Shown: positions 40,401-52,400 of the stretch, piece by piece
How the letters are laid out: every line of letters starts with the position of its first letter
Position numbering within the stretch: the first letter of the stretch is position 1
Assembly: GCA_036244855.1 (NCBI GenBank)
Contig: BQKZ01000092.1
Span: 134,154 to 198,153 of the forward strand
Direction: 5' to 3'
Origin: Temnopleurus reevesii
Lineage: Eukaryota; Echinodermata; Echinoidea; Temnopleuroida; Temnopleuridae
Length of the DNA stretch: 64,000 nt
Translations under genes and position numbers: made by a program
The notes under the pieces: generated by a model
The model's input: the letters and a program-made list of their open reading frames with translations, nothing else
The model's database searches: none
Told to the model about the DNA's origin: nothing

Positions 40401-43400
40401 ATTATTATTATTATTATTAAATAGTAAAGGGTGAGTCAAGTTTTTGTTCTATCTCAGAGCAAAATATTTGTCGAAATAGAAGGAATACATGAAGAAATTG
40501 CAAGAATTTTGTAGAAATTATGGTAAGATACAATTGTCTTAATTGATTAGGAGCAGTCAGTGATACATTCAGGCGAATTCAAGACATTTCCTAGTCTTTC
40601 AACATTGTCAAAGTTTTGCTAAATACTTTGCTAAATAAGTAAAATAGAACTAAAAGAAATGTTCATGTGCTTTGACATGTTTTTCGATTCATGTCTCCAT
40701 TTCTCACCATCTCATTTTCTTTCATTTTCTTTCTCTCTTGTTCTCCCTCTCCCCTTCTCTTTCTTTCTTTCTCCTCTTTTCCTCACTCACAGAGATAGAA
40801 GCAGCAGCGGAGGAGGTAGCAGAGGACAAGCCAACCCCAGAAACCAAGACCATGCTTCCAGAAGGTATGCCTTCCCTAGCCCACATACTGGAATGGGACA
40901 TTGTAGCGTTCATTGCTATCTTTATAGCTATGTGTTATGTTGTTCTCTTTATTTGAATTGTGCATGTGCATGTTTATATCAGAATGGACCATCTTTTGAG
41001 TAAGAGAGTAAAATATGCATGCATCAAACTTTGAGGAAATTATAGTTTGAAACACTCATGGGCTTCTTACAAATCTGCCCAATCTCTGTGAACATCTTTT
41101 AAATCCAGATGTCATGTTCAACTGCTCATCATGTAATTTGATAGATTTTTTCTGGTTTGCTATTGGTTTACATAATGTATACCAACCTGGGCTTTTTTGT
41201 TGTTAAATAAGCCCTTTCAACTATATGTCATGGAAAAATGACAATATGTATTACCTATTCATGAAATGTGATTTCTAAGGTATTATTTTACCTTCAATTC
41301 AACCCCAGTTTTGTGGTTTCCCAGATTTGATGCGTGCAGATTCACTTTCTGTCTGAAATAACTTGATTATGTGGTAACTGATAAATTTTTATTTATCCTA
41401 ATTTCAAAATAAAATGAATCCATCAGGTGTAAACAAAACTGTCTGGATGTGTGCTCCTCATGTGAAAATACATGGAGCAGATAAGTGCAATAGATTTCAA
41501 ATTAATGTCATCATTCTGCGAGGTATAAACCACACATCTACTTTCATATTTGGCAGAATGCACCTGCTACTTTCATACCAGTATGAATGAAAGAACATAT
41601 GAAAGGAAGTATGACAGCATTAATGAAATATTTTGTACCAATCTCCAAAAATATGTGGAGTGTACGAAACAGTTCTTTTTGATATTTCACAAGAAGCATT
41701 ATTTATATACCAGTATTAGCACTTGGCATTTATAACACAGACAATATGAATTTGTTAGGTTTTATACAAAATATGCAAATGTGTGCAGAAAACCTGAAGT
41801 GTTTTTAACATGTTAACATGTTGTTCGAGGACCAATTTCTTTCAATCTCGAGTGTACTTATCTCACCGCTATTAATCAGTTAAAATTACAAATGATAATT
41901 TTATTAGAAAATAAGTTCCTTCTGTAAAAATTACTTTCAAATATCATTCCCAAAACACATATTATCAGGGAAACTATTGTATTCATATCATAAATGCCTC
42001 GATTCATCAAAATTCCAAATTATGTCACGTCTTTTTATATTTAGAATCTTGATTTTAGAATTTGATTCTTATCTGATTCTAAACAATAGGTATTTTGCAG
42101 TACTAAAGGACATTTCCATTCATGTTTACTGTTATTGTTTTGTATTTTTTTTAATGTCTACTTGAATTTGTGTATGAATTACCACCCATTCTTTTGGGAT
42201 GTTCTTTTTAATCACTTTCAAAGAGTTGCATTTATTGCACTGACATTTGAAATGTTGTTTTGTGCATGAATTACTGGACAATATTTGAATTCAGATTTTG
42301 TTTATTGTGAGTAACTATTTTTGCATGGTAATATTCTCCTTTTATGAACATCACATGATTGAAACTGTAAATCCCTAAGTGGATAGACAGAACTTTTATT
42401 TGTATTTTCAGTTTTAGAATTAATTTTTCTCTATTTGTTTCGCTTTAACATTATACTGAATAGATGATATACACATGATGTAACATGTGCATTATAATTT
42501 CTTTGAGAATGGGTCATAGAGATGATTATGTATTTTTCTGAATACTGGGATTCAGAAAAGACAGTTTATGAATTTAGCAATGTACATTTATTTTGAATTT
42601 GGGGGAAAAGTATCAATTGATTATTTATAGAGTCGTACATTTCATTCTTATTGATTTAAATGTTACAATTTTCACCATCTGTTTAGATCCGTTAATCTAA
42701 ATAGTTTAGCTATCTTTGAAGGGCATGATTGTTGTTCGTTTTTGTTATGCATGTTTTCACTATTTGTTCATTTGATTATTTTAGCAGTGTGTAGTATGAT
42801 CTCTGCATAATTACTGCATCATTAGTTGTGTTTAGAATGTGTAAGTGATACAAATGTGTATGTTCTAGATATGGGCAAGTTAGTTTAATAAGTGTCCATT
42901 ATATCAAATAATTTAGCATCATTTAGCATGTGTGTGTATACTTCAAGGGCTGTGGTTTATACAATTTTCGTGGTTGGGTAAATGTCCCAAGATATTTTCT
43001 TTTTTTTTATCTTGTCTCTATTTGTTCTTTCAAAATTATTTTGTTGGTCATTGTCCCTGTTCATTTAGCTGGGATATGTTTTTCATTCCACTTTGACAAA
43101 ATGCAATGTTTGTTTATTTCAGTAATGTGGAAAAAATGCATTTTATCATAATAGATGAATGGTTGCCTACCTACAGAAGGCAGAAATGTTTTTATATGTT
43201 TTTATTGATTGGATAAAACCCTAAACATGACCAAAGCATTACTTCAACATTACCATTTTTACATCGACACTTACTTTTTAAATATATAGTTCATCAACTC
43301 ACTGCGAGACATATGAATTTGTTTCGACTATTTGAATAGTTGTTTTAATATTATTGAAAGAGAGGGTTGCTTATTGAATAATCTTTAACTCATACAAACT

Positions 43401-46400
43401 CACAACTCTTGTACTTCTTGGTAGGATCTATATTGGAATCCTTATAGGAAGAATGTAAATACTTTTATAGCTGTTTTTATAATCAAATGATCTAGTACTT
43501 TCAATTTATAGAATATTCAAGAATATATAACATATTCATATAGCCGACTTAAAAATTTAGGTTTAATGGTATATTTTACATTAGCTCATGCAATACTTGC
43601 CTAATAGATTGTCTGCACATATTCATGTTTGTATTCAAATTTAAAGAAAGGAATATGTATTATTAATAGAATAGACTATTAATAGATTAGAATATTGATC
43701 ATATAGGATTAAGAGCTTAGATTTGCTTTATTAATATATAAAATGTATATGAATTATATATTTGGAAATTCACTGTGGTGTACTAAAGTTAATTTTATCA
43801 AAATTAAATTCTGTAAATGATTTATGCTATTACAAAAGAATTTTAAATGTTTTACGTTACAATGTTACTACATACCATGGTAATATTACAGTGTAAAATA
43901 TTTTGTAATATAATATATAATCCTGCTATGGCTCTAAAGGTTCTAAGATCTACAAAGAATTGCAGGACTTATCAAAATCATGCATCCTGGAATATATGTT
44001 TGTCAAGATCATTGTTTGTATAAAGTCTTGCATTTTATAATTTTTAATAATAATAACGTGAAAGTTATTAATTTCCAATATGTGTTGTCATTGCCTGCTT
44101 TGTGTTGTTTTCATTTGTAGTCGTCCCCTTTCCTTTCTTTCTGGGCCCATGCACAGTGGAAAAAATATTTTGCTGCCTGTTGCCACATTTAATGCTCATA
44201 ATTATAGACATAGTCCAGTTATGACATTGTCCTGAGTTTTATGGTGTTATAGGTTAGCAAAATATTCTGACCTGCACTTATGGTTTAAAAAAAAGAGAGA
44301 ATTGATTAAGAAATCATTTTGTCCTACAAGAACCAAAATATCTAATTCTACAATCTGGTAGATACATTTTCTGGAAAATATAGTCTAATTTTATACTCAT
44401 AGCGAAGAAGGGGGCTCACAAATTATTATTTCTTTAACAACATTCTGCACTTTTCTATCATTTTCAAGAAATGATGATCATGAGAGAAATTCCCTATAGG
44501 CTGCACAGAATTTCTTAACAATCATTACCTCGTAAAAATTCCCAACAAGTTATGGCAAGAAGTTTTACATTTCTTGTTAGTTTTATGAAATATTAAGAGG
44601 TATTTTTAAGAAGCTACATTATAAGCATACCAAAATGAAATTTCATTCTCTTATTTGTGTTTGCAAGATGTGTATGAACAGTTAATGGAAAACTGCATAC
44701 ACTTGGTTTTCATTTTATCGCTGCCATTATCAAACTTTCTAATTCAGATACCTTTATTGGCAAGAATTTCCCTATTTCACTCCTTTCTAGAATAATAATA
44801 ATAATAATAATAATAATAGATGCAATTTATGTAGCGCACGTAACCACTCTGCAGAGTGCTCAAGGCGCTTTACATTATTATTACATTATTACCCTGGCTT
44901 TAGCCCGGCAGTCATTCACGGCGCACTTGGCATTTCAAAGTGAGAGAAAGAATATAGTAAGAAGCATGATGAATGTTTGTTTTGTGTTTACCTGTGACAT
45001 GCATGCAGTGTTTGTCTGTCATCTGTCCAATTGTACATGGTGGGGTGAAAAATCAGCACATAGGGTGAAATTCTTAGCATGGTATATTTTTAGACCATGG
45101 TGTGGTATAGATTTATGGTGCGATTATCGGACTGCTTTTAAGGTTTGCACTAAAATCGAGCACAAATTTCTACAGTGGTCCAATGAACGGGCCCCACTTT
45201 TAAACCACCCATGATTTAAAATATTGTCTAATATAAACCATCTTTAAGAATTCCACTTATAGTATCTGCAATTTCTATAGTTTACTATATTTCTATCATT
45301 TACACCTTCCCAAAAGAGAAATGTTCTTGCTTTAAATACCAAATAATTATGAATTTATAAGGTACTGTCCCATTTTGAAACAAGCATTACGGAACAAAAT
45401 TAAGGTTGAAAAATTGTATTTTTTACAATTTTGATTTTGGTGTGAGTTTTCCTGGAAGAAAACTGCTACACATCATCAATGTGTAGCAGTTTTCTTCCAG
45501 GAAAGAAACTAAAGAAAATGCAGATATTTTCATCATGTGATTATTATTTGGACATTAGATGCAATTACAATGGAAAGAAGGAAACTGGCTCTTTGAGATG
45601 CTTTCAATTATTACGTGTTATTACCCGCATCAGACATCTGAGCAAGGATTTTTGTTTTACCACATCAAAGCCTTTATTTCAATGTTATAAAGTCATTTCC
45701 CTGTGGATTGAAATGCCCGTTATATTTTAAATATTTTTTTTAAAAAATCTGATTTAGCTCTAGATGTCTGATTCAGCAAATAATAGCAATATTAAAATGC
45801 CTCAGGACCGACAGATATCACCCTCATCTGCTATTTGAGCGATATTTGTCGTTTTGCCCTGATGCCATTAAATATTGCTACATTATCATCAGATGAGTTG
45901 CACTTTGAATTGGACAACAAGGGCTGGCCTTCTGAAGCTTATTAGAAATTAATAGGGAAGCTGAATAACATGTGAGCCGTCGATTCAACTGAAAGTGGTA
46001 CTTTTCATACATTTACTTTACATAATAACTTGAATTTGATAACTTGCTATGTATCAATATTGAATTTACCAATATCAAAACTCAATTTCCTTCTTTCCAG
46101 AGTTATATGTATGGTTGCATAGTGTCCCAATATCAATTCTTGTTGGTTTCCTATCTTAACAGGGTGTATCAAAATACGCTTTACATTCTTCAAAAATATG
46201 TCACAAATATCCTTAAAATATTCTAGGGATTTTTGTTTTTAAATGCTCAATAGTCTCATTGATTAAGTGCACTACTAAATTTAATATTTTTTCTAGGTAA
46301 AATATATTTTCAACCACTATCCGAGAAATTGAAAATGGAAAATAGGGGAGCTGAAAGAAATCATCAGGACAACAACTCCCTTTCAAAGAAGAAGCCTTTT

Positions 46401-49400
46401 GAGCCTATAAAACGACAAGCAAAACACTAGTCTTCACTTTAAAATAAGGAAGGCTGGAAGTGACCACTAATGTTGTGAGAAAAAAAAAAAAAGAAAGATG
46501 TATGAAAGTATCCGGACTTGGTAACATCACTATAATTTAAGTTGCACAAAACATATCTGCAAATTAGAGTACTAAAAAGTTGCTTGTGGCAATGAATAGA
46601 TGAGGCTGTTTGAGGTCTATAAACGTTTCAAAATTTCTAAAATAGTGTAATTGTATTTTGGACAGACTTTAAAAAAGGTTGTTTTGATACTCCTGTATAA
46701 TAATGTATGTTTATTGGTGATGTTAAGAGGCTGTGTTATGTGTTTTGTGATTGTAAATGTAGTGAAAGTTTTCCACATTGTGAGAAATCAAAGAATAAAG
46801 GATTTGGTTATTTCTATTTAGGCCACAGTCATATAGAAGCCCAGAAGCAATTATGATTCAACACAACTCTTTGTTCAGAGGCAGTTAATTGTGAAGTAAC
46901 AGAGAGTCTTGTTTAATCGATTTGCTTCTGGGCCTCTATGTGACTTTAAGTCAGCAGAAAAGTAGACTTGAAAACTGTCATGATCAGTTTTGCTTCATCA
47001 CTATAATAATGACATCCATTTTAGGGATTACATCTCTTCCAGGTTTTCCACTTTTAAGCCCAGAAAGAATGATAAAATTGAAATAATTTATTAAAGCACA
47101 CACAAACAAACACCACACCATACCGCACATGCACACACACATACACATCCAAACACACAAAAGGCATTGTAACTATAACATAATTCAAATTTTCACATAT
47201 TCTGTAAATCGAACTTATTGTTTTGACAACTTGGTTGGCAATGCAATTATCTGACATGATTTGATTAGCCAAGGAAACCATATTATTCCTATGTTTAAAT
47301 TTGAATGTGTAAATAGATTTATTTATCTAACGGTCCAAGATTAAGATTCAAAATCCCAGTTATCAAACATTAGTACAATGAAACATAATATCAAACATTA
47401 TGTAATCTAGAGGATTTAATTTTATCCGCAGGATATCACTTCCAGGAGGGAAAGTATCATATTCACAAAAGTCACTTTTTTATATCGTACACTCAACAAA
47501 ACATCCACTAAAATGGACCTTTAACGTTGTTGGGAAAATAAGATACAAAAGCACTTCTAGTTTATCTCTCTCTTTTTCAAGTGAAAGTATGTTCCCCTTC
47601 ACCCTCTTTTAATGTCATAAGTTGGTTAGTTGATGGTTTTCATTCACCTTAGATAGTATAGAAATTTAGATTCATGGAGAGCATGATGAGTGTATAGCTT
47701 CAAATTCATGCATGTCTGTTCCACTGTATCTTGATGCACCAGTAGAATGCAAGGTTAGAAGAGCATTGTTTTGTCTTCATCAACCGCTACGCACCTTGTT
47801 CATGTTGCACTGCTGCACGGAGTGGATTGCTATCAGCAACATTGCTTAAATCAACATGAGCATTCCAACTCTCTTCAACTTAACAGAGACCACTCCAGCT
47901 GCAGAAGAAATAGCAAAGGTTGCCACCGTCGAAGTTGATGTTGCACCAAAGGAAGTAGCAAAGGTCCAGCTCCCCATGGAGGAAGCCCTACCAGGGGAAA
48001 TACCTGAGGTAACGGTTCAAATCGCTGCACCAGAGGCACCTCAGGTTCCCGAGTTGCTTCCTGAAGAAGCCAAACCAGAGGTCCGTGAGGAGCGCCCTCG
48101 TGATATACCGCCAGCTGCCGAGGTTCCTGTTGAAGCCCCCAGACCTGAGGACACACCTGAGGATGAAGAAAGACCTGAGGAAGAACCAGTCTCGGTAACC
48201 ATCGATGAGGGTCCTTCCGAAAGTGCTCCATTTGATGACGACGACGATGACGAGGATGAGGATCTGACGGAAGGTGATCTTGACAGTGAACCAATATTGG
48301 AGCCAGAATTGCCACTTGAAGAAGGCCAAGAAACAGAACCAGAGAAGAAAGACAAAAAAAAGAAGAAAAAGAAGAAGAAGGACAAGAAGTTGAAAGTACA
48401 GGTCCGACCTCTTGATTCACCGGATGTGGAATATAAAAGACGTGTCTTCCTGGACACGGTGGAAGAAGAAGAAGAACCTAGGTCTCCTAAAGGCGCCAAG
48501 GCTATCCTGAAGAGGAGGAAACCCGTAGCACAGGAAGTTGAAGTAGAGAAGAAACCTGTTTCTGAAGAAGCAACCATCTCTCCCGTAACCAAGAAGCCTG
48601 AAGAGGCTCCTGTTCCCGCCCAGGAAGCACCAGAGGACGTGCCAGATGTTGGTGTATCTTCAGTCAAACCTGAAACCAAGGACGTTCCTCTGGAAAAGGT
48701 CACTCCTGAAGAGAAAGCAGTTGTGACCATTGCCGAGGTTACACCCCAAGTAACAGAACCAAGGGATACGGCTGAAATTGTCCTCCCGATCGAGTCAACG
48801 CCTACTGAAGTCGAAGCAACTCTCAGAGTGGGCAAGCCACAAGATGCGGAGGAGATGCAAGAGGTGCAGGTTGAAGTGGGAGTTGAGGAAGTGAAGCCAG
48901 AGGAAGCCGTGACACTGGAGGTACCATTGGAGAAGGCTGAAGTGACAGAAGTTGCTCCTGTCATCGTGGACAAGTTGAAAGACCAGGTAAGAATCACCCT
49001 GGACCCTTTTCCCACCCACATTCTAGCAGAAAGACCAGGTAAGAATCACCCTGGACCCTTTTCCCACCCACATTCTAGCATTACTGTAAGATTTTTTATT
49101 CTGTTTAACTCCAGCATTGTGTTACAGCATCATGGTCCTACATTACAATATATTGTGCAGGTAAATTAAGATTTTAGATGTTTCAATATTATATTTTTTT
49201 CGCTGAATATAGAAGTTTTAGATTAGCGGATGTACTGGTAGGATGAAAGTTTAAAACAACTGATTTTATTTTCTTCAAATTATTTGATGGTGACTCGGTC
49301 ACAGATGTTGCATTATATTCCATTGAAAGATATGTCTTTCAACCTAAAATGATAAACTGTATTCTCCTCAATTCCACGAAATTTTTTAAGATGCAGTTTA

Positions 49401-52400
49401 TTGCAGTTTATTTGAGACAAAATATGCAATGCAAGAAACTTTACTTAACAACTTTCGATACCTATTAAATGCTTAAATTGAATGCAATATTGGGTTCTGA
49501 AAGACTATATTCAATTCACCTTCAATTCAACATAATTCAAGATTTTATATTTCATGCTTGCTTCTTTTTCTTTCCGAGTTCACTGTACACTAATTATAAA
49601 CATGTCAATTCATTTTTTCACTCCCATGCTTGTTCTTGTCTAGACGGTAAAAACTGGGGCTCCTCTAAAACTAACATGCAAAGTAACTGGAGAACCAACA
49701 CCAGATGTTGAGTGGTATAAGTAAGTATCATGCACATTTGAATCACCATTAATTCATGGGAACTCCTAGTGAAAATGCTTATTCTGTAATCTATAAAGGT
49801 GAATGGTGTATCTGATGACTTTTGTTTCGTTTTAGAACTTTGCATTTTTTCAATTTTATTGGAATCTCACTTTCAGTGGGAAGACATTAACACAATATAG
49901 ACTAATGCTCCTTTGTAAATGCTTTTCCTAAATCGGGACCGGTTTGCTACTGTGATGTTTGCGCAGTTAAATACCTGATGTACAGATCTATTGTCCCATG
50001 ATACACTCAATTTGATGAAAGTGCTTCTAAATCTGCTCATTCTATGCTTTCATAATTGATCATACTTATGACCATTCCATAATTGCTAATGGAGTAACTG
50101 CTTCCTAACTATTGACATACAATGAATAGCAAAATATGCCGTCCATCTAATCTGCAAGTTCTGAGTTACATGTGATGATTATACAAAGTCGTTATTTCAA
50201 ATTCATTTTAGAATAAATGTTTTGTGAATGATAACATACTGCAAAAGCTGAAATTATCGCTGGCCTTGGCAAATTTTGCGACAATGAATTTTCTAAAATT
50301 CTCACTCATTGAAATGCCCTTAGACTTGTGTATAATAGTCTTTCAAAACATGAAAATAACAACTTGCTTATGTGTGAAAAGATCTGAAATTCTGTGAATT
50401 CACTGAAATTTGCTTTTACAGTACCTAACTTTAGTTAAATCCTTTCAATCTCAAAATATTTTTTTCAGGGATAGCAAACTGCTTGAGATCACACCCGCTC
50501 AGACGCAGACATACGAAGCTGGCATTGCCACTTTTGAGATCTTGCAAGCCAAACCTGCTGACCAGGGCAAGTATGAGTGTGTGGCGGTCAGCGACGTTGG
50601 TGAAGACATCTCATCTGCTCAAATCACCATCAAGAGTAGGCCTTTTAAAATTACTTTTGCATCATTATATTTTTCTTGCATATCATTTCATGCATGAATC
50701 ACCATCTTCGTGCTTAGATAAATCTTGAAATAGCTGGGCAACATGCTGTCCTCAAAACTATTCATAAAGAATTATCAATTTCTGTGTCTTTTTACCAACC
50801 AGAGCAAAAAATTAAAAAGAAAACATGAGTACTATATCACTATTGGTTAGATATATCTTAATTAGTAGTTGTTTAGGCAGCATGTTGACTGGTGTTGGGT
50901 ACATATTAGCACATATATTTTAATTGTGTAGCCTTTAATTATCATTTAGTATTGAGTCATTTGCCAATATTTTGTTTCTTATTATCGACTCAAGAATATG
51001 CCATTTGCGTCATCATTTTCTTCGCATGGAATACTTTTCATACTTTTACAAACTATAAATTTATTTGCATGATCATGCTTATCCTTTTTTATTTAAAATT
51101 GGCTGGCAATGAGTATGTGGATTAAGTGACATTTAATAGTTTGCTTTTTCAAATTTCCTTTTTAGAATATCATTCATATCTTTTCATATTTTTCAGATCT
51201 TATATTTCAGATAAGATGCACTATTTATGTTTGATAGACTTGCATCTCAATATAAAATGCAACATTAATGACATTCTGATTCATCTGGGGTTACCTACTG
51301 ACTAAAATGACAATAAAATCTAGACATCTTTAGGATCTCAAATTACTTTTTCAGTGTCATTGTCAGATTCTTCACAGCAATTAATGAATGAATATCCTTA
51401 TGCATGCTTGCTCATACAGTAAGTGCGTTTTTCGTGAATAGGCTTAGTAACTTTAGTCAAATTTTTTTGACTTTATGATTATAATACAATGCTTAACTTA
51501 AAATGATAGCAGCAAATGTTCTTGTTTAAGGGTAATTGTAAAGAACTGAAAATATTATCTCGCATTTTCAGTACTTCATACTTACATCTCAAGAAGATAA
51601 AGGTCCATTTTTTTTTATATATCAGTATTAATTCCTATTATGGGTTAAGGACAAAAATTGACTTTGCTACATAACTTTGTGCATGATTTATATCTGCACT
51701 ATCTCTGATTTGTAAACTTTGGGTATCTTCCATAGATTACTTTGAGAATCAATATATGGTTATTGCTTATTTGCTAATTTTCTGTATTCAAGTTGAATAT
51801 TAAAAAACGATATGTAATTTAGTCATATTAACTACTTATCTCTATACATAACTTTTTAGCAATTTATTCATTTGGCTTTAAAACTGCATTGTTTAGGGTA
51901 TTATCACTTAGCACCTTGGTATGTCTTGCTTAGTAGCACCATATACTCATTATAATCCACACAAGTACATGAATGTATATATTGAGATGTGAATTAAATG
52001 GATTATTTTTCAACCATCATTTGCCTGTTTGTAATTCATAATTTCAATTGATGTAGAGTGATTCATTCCCTCTGAAGACAAATATTTTGTCTTTCACTAT
52101 GGACTTATTTCTAGAAGTGACCACTGTCAATTTAACATGACATTTTAGGGGTTATTTGGCAATTTAGAAAGTAGAAATCAAATATATCATCAAATTATCT
52201 GAATATACATCCATCCATACATTTCCAATGAGAGGAATAAAACTCTGCAATAAGTGAAAATTTTGTGAAATGTAGACCTAGTCGAATCCTGCCTGGGTCA
52301 TAGCATATATGGTGAGTACTATAATGAGTAGTTACAATGCAAATGCTTTCACTACACATCACATAAATTCCTTCATAATGATTCACAGCATATGCCTATT

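Larger units (their letters stand above)
40865..47886 (+). other. Intron 29 (7.0 kb)
   Basis: Longest intron of the window, AT-rich. It contains an AAT-linked element (44790-44945), a perfect 26-bp hairpin (45448-45504), a 119-base foldback (46827-46945) and a CA-rich stretch (47095-47160). I found no exon with linker, Ig or FnIII character, and no minus-strand gene. Confidence 0.65.

Noticed and set aside
44927..45214. 95-codon open frame in intron 29
   Set aside because: Lies at the edge of a dispersed element, has no domain and no splice context, and its composition is like the surrounding intron.
48041..49021. 326-codon minus-strand frame opposite exon 30
   Set aside because: Antisense of E/V/P/K codons gives a Ser/Thr/Gly-rich low-complexity frame; the + strand has correct splice sites and phase.
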